64,000 nt of DNA from Mycoplasmopsis alligatoris A21JP2 (GTDB lineage: Bacteria > Bacillota_I > Bacilli_A > Mycoplasmatales > Metamycoplasmataceae): NCBI RefSeq assembly GCF_000178375.1, contig NZ_ADNC01000027.1, positions 1 through 64,000 of the forward strand. The letters are read 5' to 3'. The stretch's first letter is position 1. Each line of letters opens with the position of its first letter. Shown one piece after another: positions 39,326 to 51,015 of this stretch. The notes beneath the pieces were generated by a model. That model searched no databases, was not told the DNA's origin, and saw only the letters and a list, made by a program, of their open reading frames with translations. A program made the translations under genes and the position numbers.

Positions 39326-42300
39326 ATGCATTCAAAAAAATATTACAAAGACGAAGCCTTTAGCAAATTTATGGAATTTTTACAACTACCAAAATTAAAC
39401 TCACTTAGAGAAAGTTTTATTTCAAAAGATATAACTTATAGCGTTGTTGATGGCAACTATTTTTTTGATGTGTCTATAACTTTTGTTAAACTACCAAACA
39501 TTAGAGAATTTGACTTATTAATAAAAAAAATTAGAAACAACAATACTCATACTTTTAATGTTGACTTTACTATTATTAATAATATAAATGATAATTTACA
39601 TGTTAAACAATACTTATATTATATTGCTGACAATAATTTAACTTTAAGTTGAATAAAAGACAGTTTTTTTGAACACAATTTAACTTCAAATAAAACCAAT
39701 ACTCATTGATTAATAAGTTATACAAACATCAATGACTCTGAAAAGATTGCACAAGCCTGCTCAATTTTTAACCAGGAAATGTCATGAATGGGATTTAAAG
39801 ATTTTAAAATTTCACCTCTATTAAAAGAATATACAGTTTCAAAAACTCAAACAAGCATTGATTATCAAGAAGCTCTAAGAAAAAAAATCGAAATAGAAAA
39901 CAATGAAGCTTTAAATGCAGCAAAAAAATCTCTAAATAGAAAATTAAGATATTCCAAAAGTGCTAACTATTTAAAACAAACCATTTCAGAAATAAACGCA
40001 GATGAATTAGATGAAAAATCAAGAATATGCTTTGAAGGTGTAGTTTACAAAAGTGCCTATAGCCTAGCTAAAAATTCACAAAAACATATGTATGTTTATA
40101 ATATTACAGACTACGCTGATGCCATTGAGGTTAAGTTATTTTTAGAGCAACCATTAGAAGGTAATAATCTTATTAATGACAATGATTATGTTATCGTTGA
40201 AGGTTCCATAGCTAAAAATAATAGAAATGTGATATTTATCTGAGCCAACTCTATTACAAAAACTGAAAATAAATTTGAATCTGTTTTAGACGATGCCTTA
40301 ACTAAAAGAATTGAGTTTAATACTAAAAGTAAAATGAATTCAATGGACGGTATTTTAAACCCTGCCCAAATTATAAAAAAAGCTAAAGAATTAAATCATA
40401 AAGCTGTAGCTCTTTTAGATTCAAACTCAGTTCAAGGATTCCCAGAATTTTATTCAAGTGCTTTAAAGCAAGGAATTAAACCAATTTTAGGAACGACTTT
40501 TAGTGCTATAAACAAGTCACATCAGGCTGTATTAAACTATCAACATGATCAAGTTTTAAAACAAGCAGATTACATAAGTTTTGATATTGAAACAACCGGT
40601 CTTTCTCCTCGTTATCACGAAATAATAGAATTTGGAGCAAGTATTATAAAAAATGGATCAATCGTTGCTCGTGAACAATTTTTTATAAAAGCTTCAAAAC
40701 CGCTAAGTTCTTTTACAACAAATCTTACTGGTATAACAGATAAAATGCTTCAAGAAGAAGGTATTGAACTTAAAACAGCATTAGAAAGAATTTTAAAATT
40801 ATTTGAAAATAAAATCGCTTTAGCTCACAATGCCCAATTTGATATGAACTTTGTTTTTCAAAAACTATTAGACAATTGTTATGCAATACCATCAATTTCT
40901 TTTGTTGACACATTAATGATTTCAAGAATAATTTTTCCAAACAAATCAAAACATAGATTAGGTGATTATACTTCAAACTTAGGTATTAATTACTCTGTTG
41001 ATGATGCTCACCGTGCTGATTATGATGCTGAGATTTTAGCACAAGCATGAATAGCTTCAATTTCACATTTAGCTCAATTGAATTTAAACAATTTATCTGA
41101 TTTACACAATTATCAAAATAGCAATTTGCATGCTAAAAAGTTCTCTAATGAAGTAAGTATCATTGCTAAAAACCAAATTGGTTTAAAGAAGCTTTTTAAA
41201 TTAGTTACAAAAACTCTAACCGAAAGATTTTTTGACTCACCTAAGTTATTCTTAGAAGACTTAGAAAAAGACCAAGACTTACTGGTGGGTTCAGCTGGTT
41301 TAAATGGATTTTTATTAAACACTTTATTTTACAAAAGTGATTTAGTTTTAAGAGAATACATTAAACTTTATGATTATGTTGAAATTCCTTCAATTTCAAA
41401 TTTTAAACATTGAATAGAATACGAAGATTTTACTCTTGAACAAATACAAGATGGGTTAAGATATTTAATTAATTTAGCTTTAGAACACTCAAAAATTGTA
41501 ATAGCAGTTGGTGATGTTAGATACATTGATAAACCAGGTAAAGCCGCTTATGATTTATTAATTTATGCTAAAGCAATTGGTGGAGATAGACACTATTTAT
41601 ATGAATATAGACGTAGACATAACTTAAAAACACCAGAAAGGTTTTTCTTAACAACTGAACAAATGTTAGAAGAATTTGAGTTTTTAGGCAAAGAATTAGC
41701 TTATAAAATAGTGGTTCAAAATACAAATTTAATAGCAGATTCTATAGATAATATAGAAGTAATTAAAAAAGATTTATACACACCTAAATTTGATGATTCG
41801 CATGAGAAATTAAAAGATTTAGTTTACAAAACTGCTCATAAAAAATATGGCGAAGTTTTGCCAGAAATCATTGAGAATAGGATAAAAAAGGAAATTGATC
41901 CTATTCTAAAATATGGATATGATGTTATTTATTGAATATCACACAAACTTGTAAAAAAATCGGTTGAAAATGGATACTTAGTAGGTAGTCGTGGTTCGGT
42001 TGGTTCATCGCTAGTTGCAACATTATCCGGTATTACAGAAGTAAATCCTCTACCTCCTCACTATATTTGTCAAAATTGTAAATATTTTGAACTTGTAGAA
42101 AGCCCTATAACAACTTCTGGTTTTGATTTAGATGATAAAAATTGTCCTAAATGCAATAGCATTTTAGACAAAGATGGTCAAACTATACCTTTTGAAACTT
42201 TTTTAGGATTTAAAGCAGATAAAGTTCCAGATATTGATTTAAACTTTTCAGGAGAATATCAAGCACAAATTCATAATGAAGTTAAAAGATTGTTTGGACA

Positions 42301-43669
42301 AAATCATACTTTTAGAGCTGGAACAATTTCTACAGCTGCATATAAAACAAGTTTTGGTTACATAAAAAATGCTATTGATGAAAACGGAAAGCATATCTCT
42401 GATAATTTTGTTGATTATTTAACAACTCAAATTGAGGGAGTAAAAAGAACTACAGGACAACACCCAGGTGGAATCTTAATTATTCCTAAAGAATTTGATG
42501 TAGAAGACTTTTGCCCGATAAATTTCCCGGCTGATGATACAAGTAGTGACTGAAAAACAACTCACTTTGATTTTAGAGCTATTCACGATAATGTTCTAAA
42601 ACTAGACTTACTAGGGCATGATGATCCTACTGCTATTAGAATGTTAGAAAAACTAACAGGTTTAAATGTAAAAAAAGATATACCAAAAAAAGATGAAAAA
42701 GTTATGTCGATTTTTAAATCACCTAAGGCATTAGGAATTGAGCCATCACAAATAGGAAACGAACAAACAGGTGCTCTAGGAATTCCAGAATTTGGTACAC
42801 CTTTTGTTCGGAAAATGCTTGAACAATCTAAACCACAACATTTTTCGGATTTAATTTCTCTTTCAGGATTGTCCCACGGAACAGATGTTTGATTAAATAA
42901 CGCACAAAGTTTAATTATGAATGAAGGATTAACTATTGATAAAGTTATTTCTTGTCGTGATGACATTATGGTTTATCTAATTCAAAATGGTGTTGAATCA
43001 TTAGATGCTTTTAAAATTATGGAACAAGTAAGAAAAGGTCAAGGTATTAAACCTGATCAAGAAGAAATGTTGAAAAAAATTGGTATTAAAAATTGATACA
43101 TTGAAAGTATGAAAAAAATAAAATACATGTTTCCTAAAGCCCATGCTACTGCATATGTACTAATGGCTTGAAGAATTGCATGATTTAAAGTTTATAAACC
43201 TTTAGAATATTATGCAACATACTTTACAACACGTTGTGATGTATTTGATATAGAATCAATGGCTAATGATGTAAATCTTGCAAAAATTAATAATAAAATT
43301 AGTGAAATAAATAATAAAAGCAATAACGAACGAAGTGTAAAAGAAAACAATTTAATACCAGTTTTAGAAATAGCTAGAGAACTTTATGCTAGAGGTTTTA
43401 GTATTTCATCAATTTCTGTACACGAATCTCTCGAAAACGAGTGAATTATTAATCGTGAAAAGAAATGTTTAATTCCTTCTTTTTCAACCATGGATGGTTT
43501 AGGAATAAATATAGCTGAAACCATTACTGCAGCAAGAAAAGAAAGACCATTTACTTCTAAGGAAGACTTTTTTAAAAGAACTTCGATTACTAAAACACAG
43601 TTTAATGAGTTTGAAAAACTTGGTATATTCGGTGATTTACCTGATTCTGAACAAAACACATTATTTTAA
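39326..43669 (+). CDS. polC: DNA polymerase III alpha subunit PolC
   Basis: A 1447-residue replicative polymerase of the Gram-positive PolC type. Order: N-terminal domain, OB fold (about 220-310), a PHP region split by the proofreading exonuclease (DIETTG near residue 418, [18 protein letters not shown]), the polymerase core with [12 protein letters not shown], a zinc site CQNC...[13 protein letters not shown] and TTGQHPGGI, and C-terminal helix-hairpin-helix repeats. The PHP metal ligands are lost (FNTK for HLHS; LLDS for VTDH), while the exonuclease looks intact. About 14 Trp are TGA. The upstream in-frame ATG at 39278 precedes the -10 box and is rejected. Confidence 0.96.
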
Positions 43670-43691
43670 CTATGCACAAGCATAGTTTTTT
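43668..43691 (+). terminator. terminator of polC
   Basis: AACTATGC / GCATAGTT perfect stem, 4-nt loop, T run. Confidence 0.85.
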
Positions 43692-43794
43692 GTATATATA
43701 AATTTTTTTATACTTTACACTTATAAAAAATAAACTGTTTACCCATAAGTCTAAGTAAGTCTATAATAAAAACAAGCATTAATACAAAAAATAT

Positions 43795-43822
43795 AAATAA
43801 AAAAACTTGCATATCTGCAAGT
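43795..43822 (-). terminator. terminator of the DJ-1-like gene
   Basis: Minus strand ACTTGCA, 4-nt loop, TGCAAGT, then TTTTTATTTAT. Confidence 0.8.
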
Positions 43823-43828
43823 CTCTCA

Positions 43829-44374
43829 TTATTTTTTAGCATACATTCAAATTTTTGCTTGTGAGCCCATTTCCTTGCCAAATATTTCTTTAACAGCTTC
43901 TATTCCTAAATCAACAGCTGCTCCAGCACATTTACCTGATAAAAATTTTCCTTTATGGTTTGTTACCATATTATCGTTTCTTAAATTAGATGCTACCATA
44001 TTTGGTATTGGATAAGAAGAATAAGGAATAGAATCATCAATAATATGGTTTTCATAAATTACATTTGGCGCATCACATATTGAGATAACATATTTTTTGT
44101 TTTGTATAAATTTCTCTATAATTTTCAAAGATTCTTTATCTTTTCTTAGTTCTTGAGCTCCTGGTCCTCCAGGAACGAATAAAATATCAAATTCATTAAA
44201 GTCAACTTTATTAACCATATTTAGTTTAATAATACTAAATTGTCCTATTGCTTTAGTATATTTAGGATTGTAATAAACAATATCATCTAGCTTTTTTGTT
44301 CTTTCTAAACAAGCAACCACTCCTGTTAATTCAACATCATTAAATCTATTGTGTACTAATACTAATAATTTCAT
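43829..44374 (-). CDS. DJ-1/PfpI-family protein
   Basis: A 181-residue class I glutamine-amidotransferase-like protein. FVPGGPGAQEL is the conserved Glu/Gly loop region, and the nucleophile elbow is ISICDAPNVIY with the reactive Cys. Related to DJ-1/ThiJ proteins (deglycase, chaperone or stress roles; biochemical function debated). The start at 44374 follows GTAGG; an upstream ATG is unsupported. A TGA Trp lies near the C-terminus (KIWMYAKK). Confidence 0.85.
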
Positions 44375-44424
44375 ACAACCTACTTTCAAATTTATTATAC
44401 CAAGCTCTAGTAACAAAAGTTTAA

Positions 44425-44448
44425 CAAAAAAACTTGTTATACAAGTTT
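44425..44448 (-). terminator. terminator of the membrane protein gene at 44458
   Basis: Minus strand AAACTTG, 5-nt loop, CAAGTTT, then TTTTTGTT. Confidence 0.75.
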
Positions 44449-44457
44449 AGTTTGTTA

Positions 44458-45372
44458 TTACTTTGCTTTTTTACGTTTAATAATTCTAAATACCGCAAGT
44501 ATTGCAATAAAAATTGGTAGCACAATAAATATTCCAACACATATTAAATAAACTTTAAGAAGTGCTTTATTTAGTTTCTCTTTTGAAACTGCAACACCTT
44601 CCATAATTTCATGTGTTTTTTCTCCAAGAAAATCTTGTAAGTCAGAAATTCTTTTTTTATCTATAACACTTGCAAATATGTAAACTCCAGTTATTGCAAC
44701 AAGTGCAATTACATTAATTATTGTAAAAACATTGACATTCCCAAATGCTTTTTGAAGAATAAGCTCCATATTAAGCTTTAGAGCAAAAATATCACTCTCA
44801 GTATTGATCTTTAAATACTTAAGTCCAAATACAACCAATGTAAAGAAACCATAAAAAGTTAAAATGTTAATAAAAATTCACATTACTTTCACTGTTTTTA
44901 AACTCATTTTGCGATAAGTTGTATGAAACATAACATTAGCTGATGAATCTCCTCTTGAATAACTATCTCTAAGTCTTTTTACTGTATTTTTTCATGAAAC
45001 AAAATCAATTAAATTTCTTGCCATAAAATAAAATGCTATAAAGGAAATTAAAGCTAATAAAATGTAATAACCAATAACATTTCCATTTACCGTTTTATCT
45101 ATGTATTCGGTACCAAAAGGAATTTTTATAATTTCGCTAAAAACTAAATACAAAATTAATATTGTTAATAATGTAGTAAATAAAAGTGCACCTCAAACTA
45201 ATGATGTAATTCCTTTTATTACTTTTTCACGGCGAATTATTTTATAAGCTCTTGGACTTAATTGACCAAGCGGATCACTTTTTAACATTGATTCATTATT
45301 TATAGTGCGATCTAGACTACTATTTTGAATAACATTAATTCCTTGAGTGTCTTTTATTGGGTTAAACTGCAT
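44458..45372 (-). CDS. membrane protein with four predicted spans, unknown function
   Basis: A 304-residue protein: a cytosolic-looking N-terminus (MQFNPIKDTQGINVIQNSS), hydrophobic pairs at roughly 60-85 and 105-122, then 165-190, 220-240 and 270-295, with a basic tail RIIKRKKAK. The loop TVKRLRDSYSRGDSS is basic. Trp are TGA. The start follows GGAGATCA. It is divergent from the dCMP deaminase gene. No family recognised. Confidence 0.65.
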
Positions 45373-45403
45373 TGATCTCCATTCATATTTCTATATATTA
45401 TAT

Positions 45404-45409
45404 TATAAT
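45404..45409 (+). promoter_or_regulatory. -10 box of the deaminase-transporter pair
   Basis: TATAAT about 21 nt before the ATG at 45431, with TGAGG as ribosome site. Confidence 0.4.
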
Positions 45410-45430
45410 TGTAAAATACATGAGGTAAAT

Positions 45431-45907
45431 ATGACAAAGAGAATTAATTGAGATACTTATTTTATTTCTTTAGCAAAAATTTCGGCTTTAAGAAGTAAAG
45501 ATCCAAGCACACAAGTTGGTGCTTGTATAATTAACGATGAAAAAAAAGTTATAGGTCTAGGTTATAATGGAATGCCTAATGGAAATGACATTGATTTTCC
45601 ATGAGGTAGAGATAGCAAAATAGCCAAAGAAACTAAATACCCATACGTTGTTCATGCTGAAGTAAATGCAATCTTAAACGCTATAGTACAGCCAAAAGGG
45701 GCAATTATTTATACAACTTTATATCCTTGTATAAATTGTGCAAAAGTAATTGTTCAATCAGGAATTAAAGAAGTTGTTTTTGAAGATGACAAGTATAAAG
45801 ACACTGAAGATGGAGAAATGGCAAGATACTTATTTGAGAAATGCAATATCAAAACACGCAAACTGACAACTAGTGCAAAAATTATTTTAGAACAAATACC
45901 AAACTAA
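45431..45907 (+). CDS. deoxycytidylate deaminase-like protein
   Basis: A 158-residue zinc deaminase. The zinc/proton-relay motif HAEVNAIL and the second motif PCINCAKVI are both present; the N-terminal [25 protein letters not shown] is typical of dCMP deaminases (ComEB family). It converts dCMP to dUMP for thymidylate synthesis. Three Trp are TGA. The next gene starts 11 nt downstream with its own AAAGGAG, so they are co-transcribed. Confidence 0.88.
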
Positions 45908-45918
45908 AAGGAGTAATA

Positions 45919-47076
45919 TTGAGGCAGAAAATCAAAAACATTACACAACACTTACCTAGTGGAACCAGTGGTTTAGGACTAGGTTCAATCTCGCTTGGAG
46001 GAATATGATTCTTCTTTATGAGATACATTTATCAAAATACTAATGAAATTTTATATTATGACTTTGGGTTAATAGTTTACTGAATGACATTCATTTTCGG
46101 AACCTATTGTTTCATAAGTATTTTAGTAAAATTTAGCTTCAATTTTAAACTCTTTATGCATGAGTGAAAAGGAAGTGCTACTTCAGGTTTTTTGCCAACT
46201 AAATGAATGCTTTTAATACAATTAATTGCCTTTATTTCAGGTCTCTACACTGGTTCTCACGACAAGGACTTTAACTACGATTATGTAACACGAGTTGTTA
46301 ATGTCGGAACTATAATAGGTTCAATAATTAGCATTATTGCTCTACTACTACAATTAATTATGCTTGTTGGTTTTTTAACATTTGTTATTAAAAATCACAA
46401 AATAAAAAGCGATTTGGCTTACTCATCATGATTTGTTCCAACTGTCGGTATAGTTATTATTTGTAACGCCTATCCTAACTTTGGAAATGTTATACCAATA
46501 GAATTTTATCGTTTTGTTTGATTCATTGGATTTGGACTTTATGCTCTATTTTTACCAATCATACTTTATAAAATAATTTTCTTTAAGTACAGTGAAAAAC
46601 CTCAATTTGCTTCAATGGGTGTTTTTGTTTCTCCAGGTTGTTTATTGTTGGCTTCTTTTTTAAGTATTTTTACTGACCTTAATTCGTACTTTGCATATGA
46701 TTCTAAATTCTTTTGTTACTTTATGGTCATGATTTTAATAGCTATAACTATGCTTGGAATGTTTATATTCTTTATTTCACTTCTTAAAATTATTTCGCAA
46801 GGGTTTCATACAAATTGAACTGCTCTGACTTATCCTAGTGCAGTTACATCAACAGCTTTTTTAAGGTTGTATGCAGATTTTAAAGATTTGCAAGATTTAG
46901 AAAAAGTATCAACTTTTGCCCATAACTTTTTTGGAGCCGCTTACACCTTTTTCTTGGTTATAGGAAGTATCTTCTTAATAATATCGACTTTGATAATTTC
47001 TTATGTATCTTTTAGATATTTAGTAATTCACTTTCAAGTTTACTTTAGAAAACTACAATTTGAAAATGATTTATAA
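45919..47076 (+). CDS. TDT-family (TehA/SLAC1-like) transporter
   Basis: A 385-residue protein with about ten membrane spans. The N-terminal LPSGTSGLGLGSISLGG matches the start of the tellurite-resistance/dicarboxylate transporter (voltage-dependent anion channel) family. In mycoplasmas, such genes have often been labelled exfoliative-toxin-like, a misleading name. I see no in-frame ATG near the N-terminus; a TTG at 45919 lies 5 nt after AAAGGAG and gives the homologous start. Trp are TGA. Substrate unknown. Confidence 0.75.
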
Positions 47077-47118
47077 ACTGGAATTTTTTCCACATTTAAT
47101 GTAATTTTTATTCTTTAT

Positions 47119-47143
47119 TAGCGAGTATTAACTCGCTATTTTT
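47119..47143 (+). terminator. terminator after the TDT transporter gene
   Basis: TAGCGAGT / ACTCGCTA perfect 8-bp stem, 4-nt loop, TTTTT. Confidence 0.85.
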
Positions 47144-47151
47144 AATAAGCG

Positions 47152-47157
47152 TATAAT
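47152..47157 (+). promoter_or_regulatory. -10 box of the alcohol dehydrogenase gene
   Basis: TATAAT about 60 nt before the ATG; a GGAG ribosome site lies near 47210. Confidence 0.4.
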
Positions 47158-47218
47158 CTAAATTGTAAAAATCTTTTAAGGTATTTTTACGTTTAATAAA
47201 CTTATTTATGGAGATATT

Positions 47219-48370
47219 ATGGCAAACAGAATGGTATTAAATCCGGTATCTTACTTTGGACGTAATTCACGTCAAAACATAGTTACTGAAGTACAAAAAA
47301 GAAAATTAAATCATGCTTTTATATGTACTGATAAATCAATCGTAGAACACAAAGTTTTAGATCTAGTTACAGATGTACTAAAAGCTAACAATTTAACATT
47401 TACTGTTTTTGACAATGTTGAAGCAAACCCTACAATTGAAAATATTCAAGCAGGAGTTGAAGCTTTTAAAAAATCAAAAGCTGATTACATTTTAACAGTT
47501 GGAGGAGGGTCAGCTCTTGACACTGCAAAAGGAATTGGAATTATTATTACCAATCCAGAATTTTATGATGTTAGATCTTTAGAAGGATTAAGTCCTACAA
47601 AAAACAGAGCGATATTTACAATAGCTGTTCCTACAACTGCTGGAACAGCATCAGAAGTAACAATGAACTACGTTGTTACAGATAATGAAAAACACAGAAA
47701 ATTTGTCTGTGTTGATCCTAATGATGTACCTGAAGTAGCTATTGTTGATGCTGATATGACTTCAACAATGCCAGCTGGCTTAGCAAAAGCAAGTGGGATG
47801 GATGCTCTTACACATGCAATTGAAGGTTATATAACCAAAGGTGCAACTATCATGAGTGATATGTTACATATTAAATCAATTGAATTAATTGCACACAATT
47901 TAGAAAAAGCTGTTAAAGGTGATAAAGACGCTAGAGACAACATGATTTTAGCCTCATATGTTGCTGGAATGGGTTATTCAAATGTTGGGTTAGGAATTGT
48001 TCACTCAATGTCACACCCGCTTAGTGCTTATTATAAAATGGCACATGGTATTGCAAATGCTATTTTATTACCAACAGTTATGGAATTTAATGCTCAATAT
48101 AGTGGAGAAAAATATAAAGATATTGCGGTTGCTTTTGGTGTTAAAAACACGGAAAAAATGTCTCAAGATGAGTATAGAAAAGCAGCAGTAAATGCAGTAA
48201 GACAACTATCATTGAATCTAGAAATTCCTCAAAGTCTAGTTGGTTTAATGAAACCAGAAGATTTAGAAAAAATTTCTCAATCTGCACTTTCAGATGTATG
48301 TACTGGAGGAAATCCTAGAGACGTTAATTTAGAAGACATTAAAACTTTATATAAAAAATTATTAAAATAG
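47219..48370 (+). CDS. iron-containing alcohol dehydrogenase
   Basis: A 383-residue group III (FucO/AdhB-type) dehydrogenase. The NAD-binding GGGSALDTAKGIGI is near residues 97-110, and VPTTAGTASEV follows. The metal ligands are seen as Asp/His in ASGMDALTHAIEG, and His in VHSMSHPLSAYYKMAHGIANA. It could act on ethanol, lactaldehyde or 1,2-propanediol; the substrate cannot be read. A monocistronic unit with a promoter and terminator. Confidence 0.93.
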   Translation: MANRMVLNPVSYFGRNSRQNIVTEVQKRKLNHAFICTDKSIVEHKVLDLVTDVLKANNLTFTVFDNVEANPTIENIQAGVEAFKKSKADYILTVGGGSALDTAKGIGIIITNPEFYDVRSLEGLSPTKNRAIFTIAVPTTAGTASEVTMNYVVTDNEKHRKFVCVDPNDVPEVAIVDADMTSTMPAGLAKASGMDALTHAIEGYITKGATIMSDMLHIKSIELIAHNLEKAVKGDKDARDNMILASYVAGMGYSNVGLGIVHSMSHPLSAYYKMAHGIANAILLPTVMEFNAQYSGEKYKDIAVAFGVKNTEKMSQDEYRKAAVNAVRQLSLNLEIPQSLVGLMKPEDLEKISQSALSDVCTGGNPRDVNLEDIKTLYKKLLK

Positions 48371-48378
48371 TTCTTAAA

Positions 48379-48406
48379 AGTATCGGAATCACCGATATTT
48401 TTTTAA
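48379..48406 (+). terminator. terminator of the alcohol dehydrogenase gene
   Basis: TATCGG / CCGATA stem with a 5-nt loop, T run. Confidence 0.75.
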
Positions 48407-48450
48407 TTTTAAAAATCTAAATTACTTCTTTTTTGATTGTTTATTTAATA

Positions 48451-48456
48451 TATAAT
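48451..48456 (+). promoter_or_regulatory. -10 box of the lipoprotein gene
   Basis: TATAAT about 26 nt before the ATG, with AAGGGAG as ribosome site. Confidence 0.4.
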
Positions 48457-48482
48457 AAAAAAATATTTGTAAGGGAGATTCT

Positions 48483-49490
48483 ATGAAAAAACACAATAAA
48501 ATCATTTTTAACTTAACTATTTCAACTTTTACACTTTTACCAGTTATTTTAAGCTCATGTTCAAAAGCAACAACTGATACTTTAAAAAAGAGCGATGTAG
48601 AAACATCTAAGTCTCCGATTAATAATAAAACCAACGAATCTATTACTATAAATAAAGAACCAATGACAACTAGTTCAGACACAAATGATAATAAAGAGTT
48701 TTTAGAATTAACCGAAAACACTATGAATAAGAATAATAAAGAAAAAGAAGTAACAAAAATTTCACAAGAAGTATTAAATTTTAAAAATAAACATAGTTAT
48801 ATTATTAATTTAAAAAACAGTGAAATTGCATTAGAACATAAAAACTTAATCACTAAAGTTGATTCTGATTATTTATTACTTAAAAATGAAGATAAATTAC
48901 AATTAAAAAATGAGTATAGTAAAATCACTAATGTCAAAAACGCCTTATCCACAATATTAAATAAAAAAATTGAGAAGGAAGAGTTATTAAAAACAGAGAT
49001 TAAAAACTGAAGCACTTTTATAATAAAAATAGATAATAAGTCTCGTTTTTTAAGTTTAAAAAATGCTTCATCTCACTTTATAAATTATTTAGATAAAGTA
49101 TTAAAAGGTAAACAAATATTTAATGACTTAAATGATTATGATAATCTTTTAGAAACGTCTAAAAAATACTTAAACCAATTCATTCAAGAAGAAAAAAAAT
49201 TATCACTGACAGAAGTTACTGTTGATGAGTCAAAAACTGATTTTAAATTAATTTTAAAGTCTGAAAAAGTAGTTAATTTAAAAAATAAAATACAAGAGGC
49301 CATCAAGAAAAATCCTGTTTTTAATGAATTAGACAAAAGGCTAAATGAAGCGCTAACTAAATACACAAAAATATTAGATGAAGTTTCAGATAAAAGTAAA
49401 ATCGCTGACATTCATAACGCCTTTAATAATGAATTAGAAGGCATAGAAAATGGCTTTAGAAGCTTTTCTGAATTACCTTCAAACAAATAA
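48483..49490 (+). CDS. putative surface lipoprotein
   Basis: A 335-residue protein with a lipoprotein signal peptide (lipobox ILSS-C, Cys26), a Thr/Ser/Asn/Lys-rich linker to about residue 85, and a helical Lys/Glu-rich body that looks coiled-coil-forming (e.g. EKEVTKISQEVLNFKNK, AIKKNPVFNELDKRLNEAL). Only one Trp (TGA). Probably membrane-anchored and surface exposed. No domain recognised. Own promoter, ribosome site AAGGGAG and terminator. Confidence 0.75.
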
Positions 49491-49491
49491 C

Positions 49492-49524
49492 AAAAAACTT
49501 GGTTACAATGAACCAAGTTTTTTT
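49492..49524. terminator. bidirectional terminator between lipoprotein and eno
   Basis: AAAAAACTTGGTT / AACCAAGTTTTTTT perfect stem with a 6-nt loop between convergent genes. Confidence 0.88.
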
Positions 49525-49536
49525 AAAATTTATAAA

Positions 49537-50898
<1,362 letters not shown>

Positions 50899-50920
50899 AT
50901 TGTCTCCTTTAAATAATATA

Positions 50921-50939
50921 TAGTGGAATTATACCACTA
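50921..50939 (-). promoter_or_regulatory. eno promoter: -10 box inside a palindrome
   Basis: TAGTGG-N7-CCACTA perfect inverted repeat whose spacer holds the minus-strand TATAAT (50928-50933), 29 nt before the eno ATG. The arrangement is that of an operator that would occlude RNA polymerase; see findings. Confidence 0.5.
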
Positions 50940-50964
50940 AACACTAACATTTTATTTAATACAA

Positions 50965-51007
50965 AAAGCACTATAAGTCATTTTTGTGGAAATGATTATA
51001 ATGCTTT
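50965..51007 (-). terminator. terminator of the second DUF31 gene
   Basis: Long imperfect stem: minus strand AAAGCATTATAATCATTT, 6-nt loop, AAATGACTTATAGTGCTTT, then TTTGTATT. It is the end of the rimP-DUF31 operon. Confidence 0.75.
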
Positions 51008-51015
51008 ATTAATTA

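Noticed and set aside
47077-47118. DnaA boxes or origin signals in intergenic DNA
   Set aside because: Isolated TTTTCCACA-like words only; no cluster and no dnaA/dnaN nearby.
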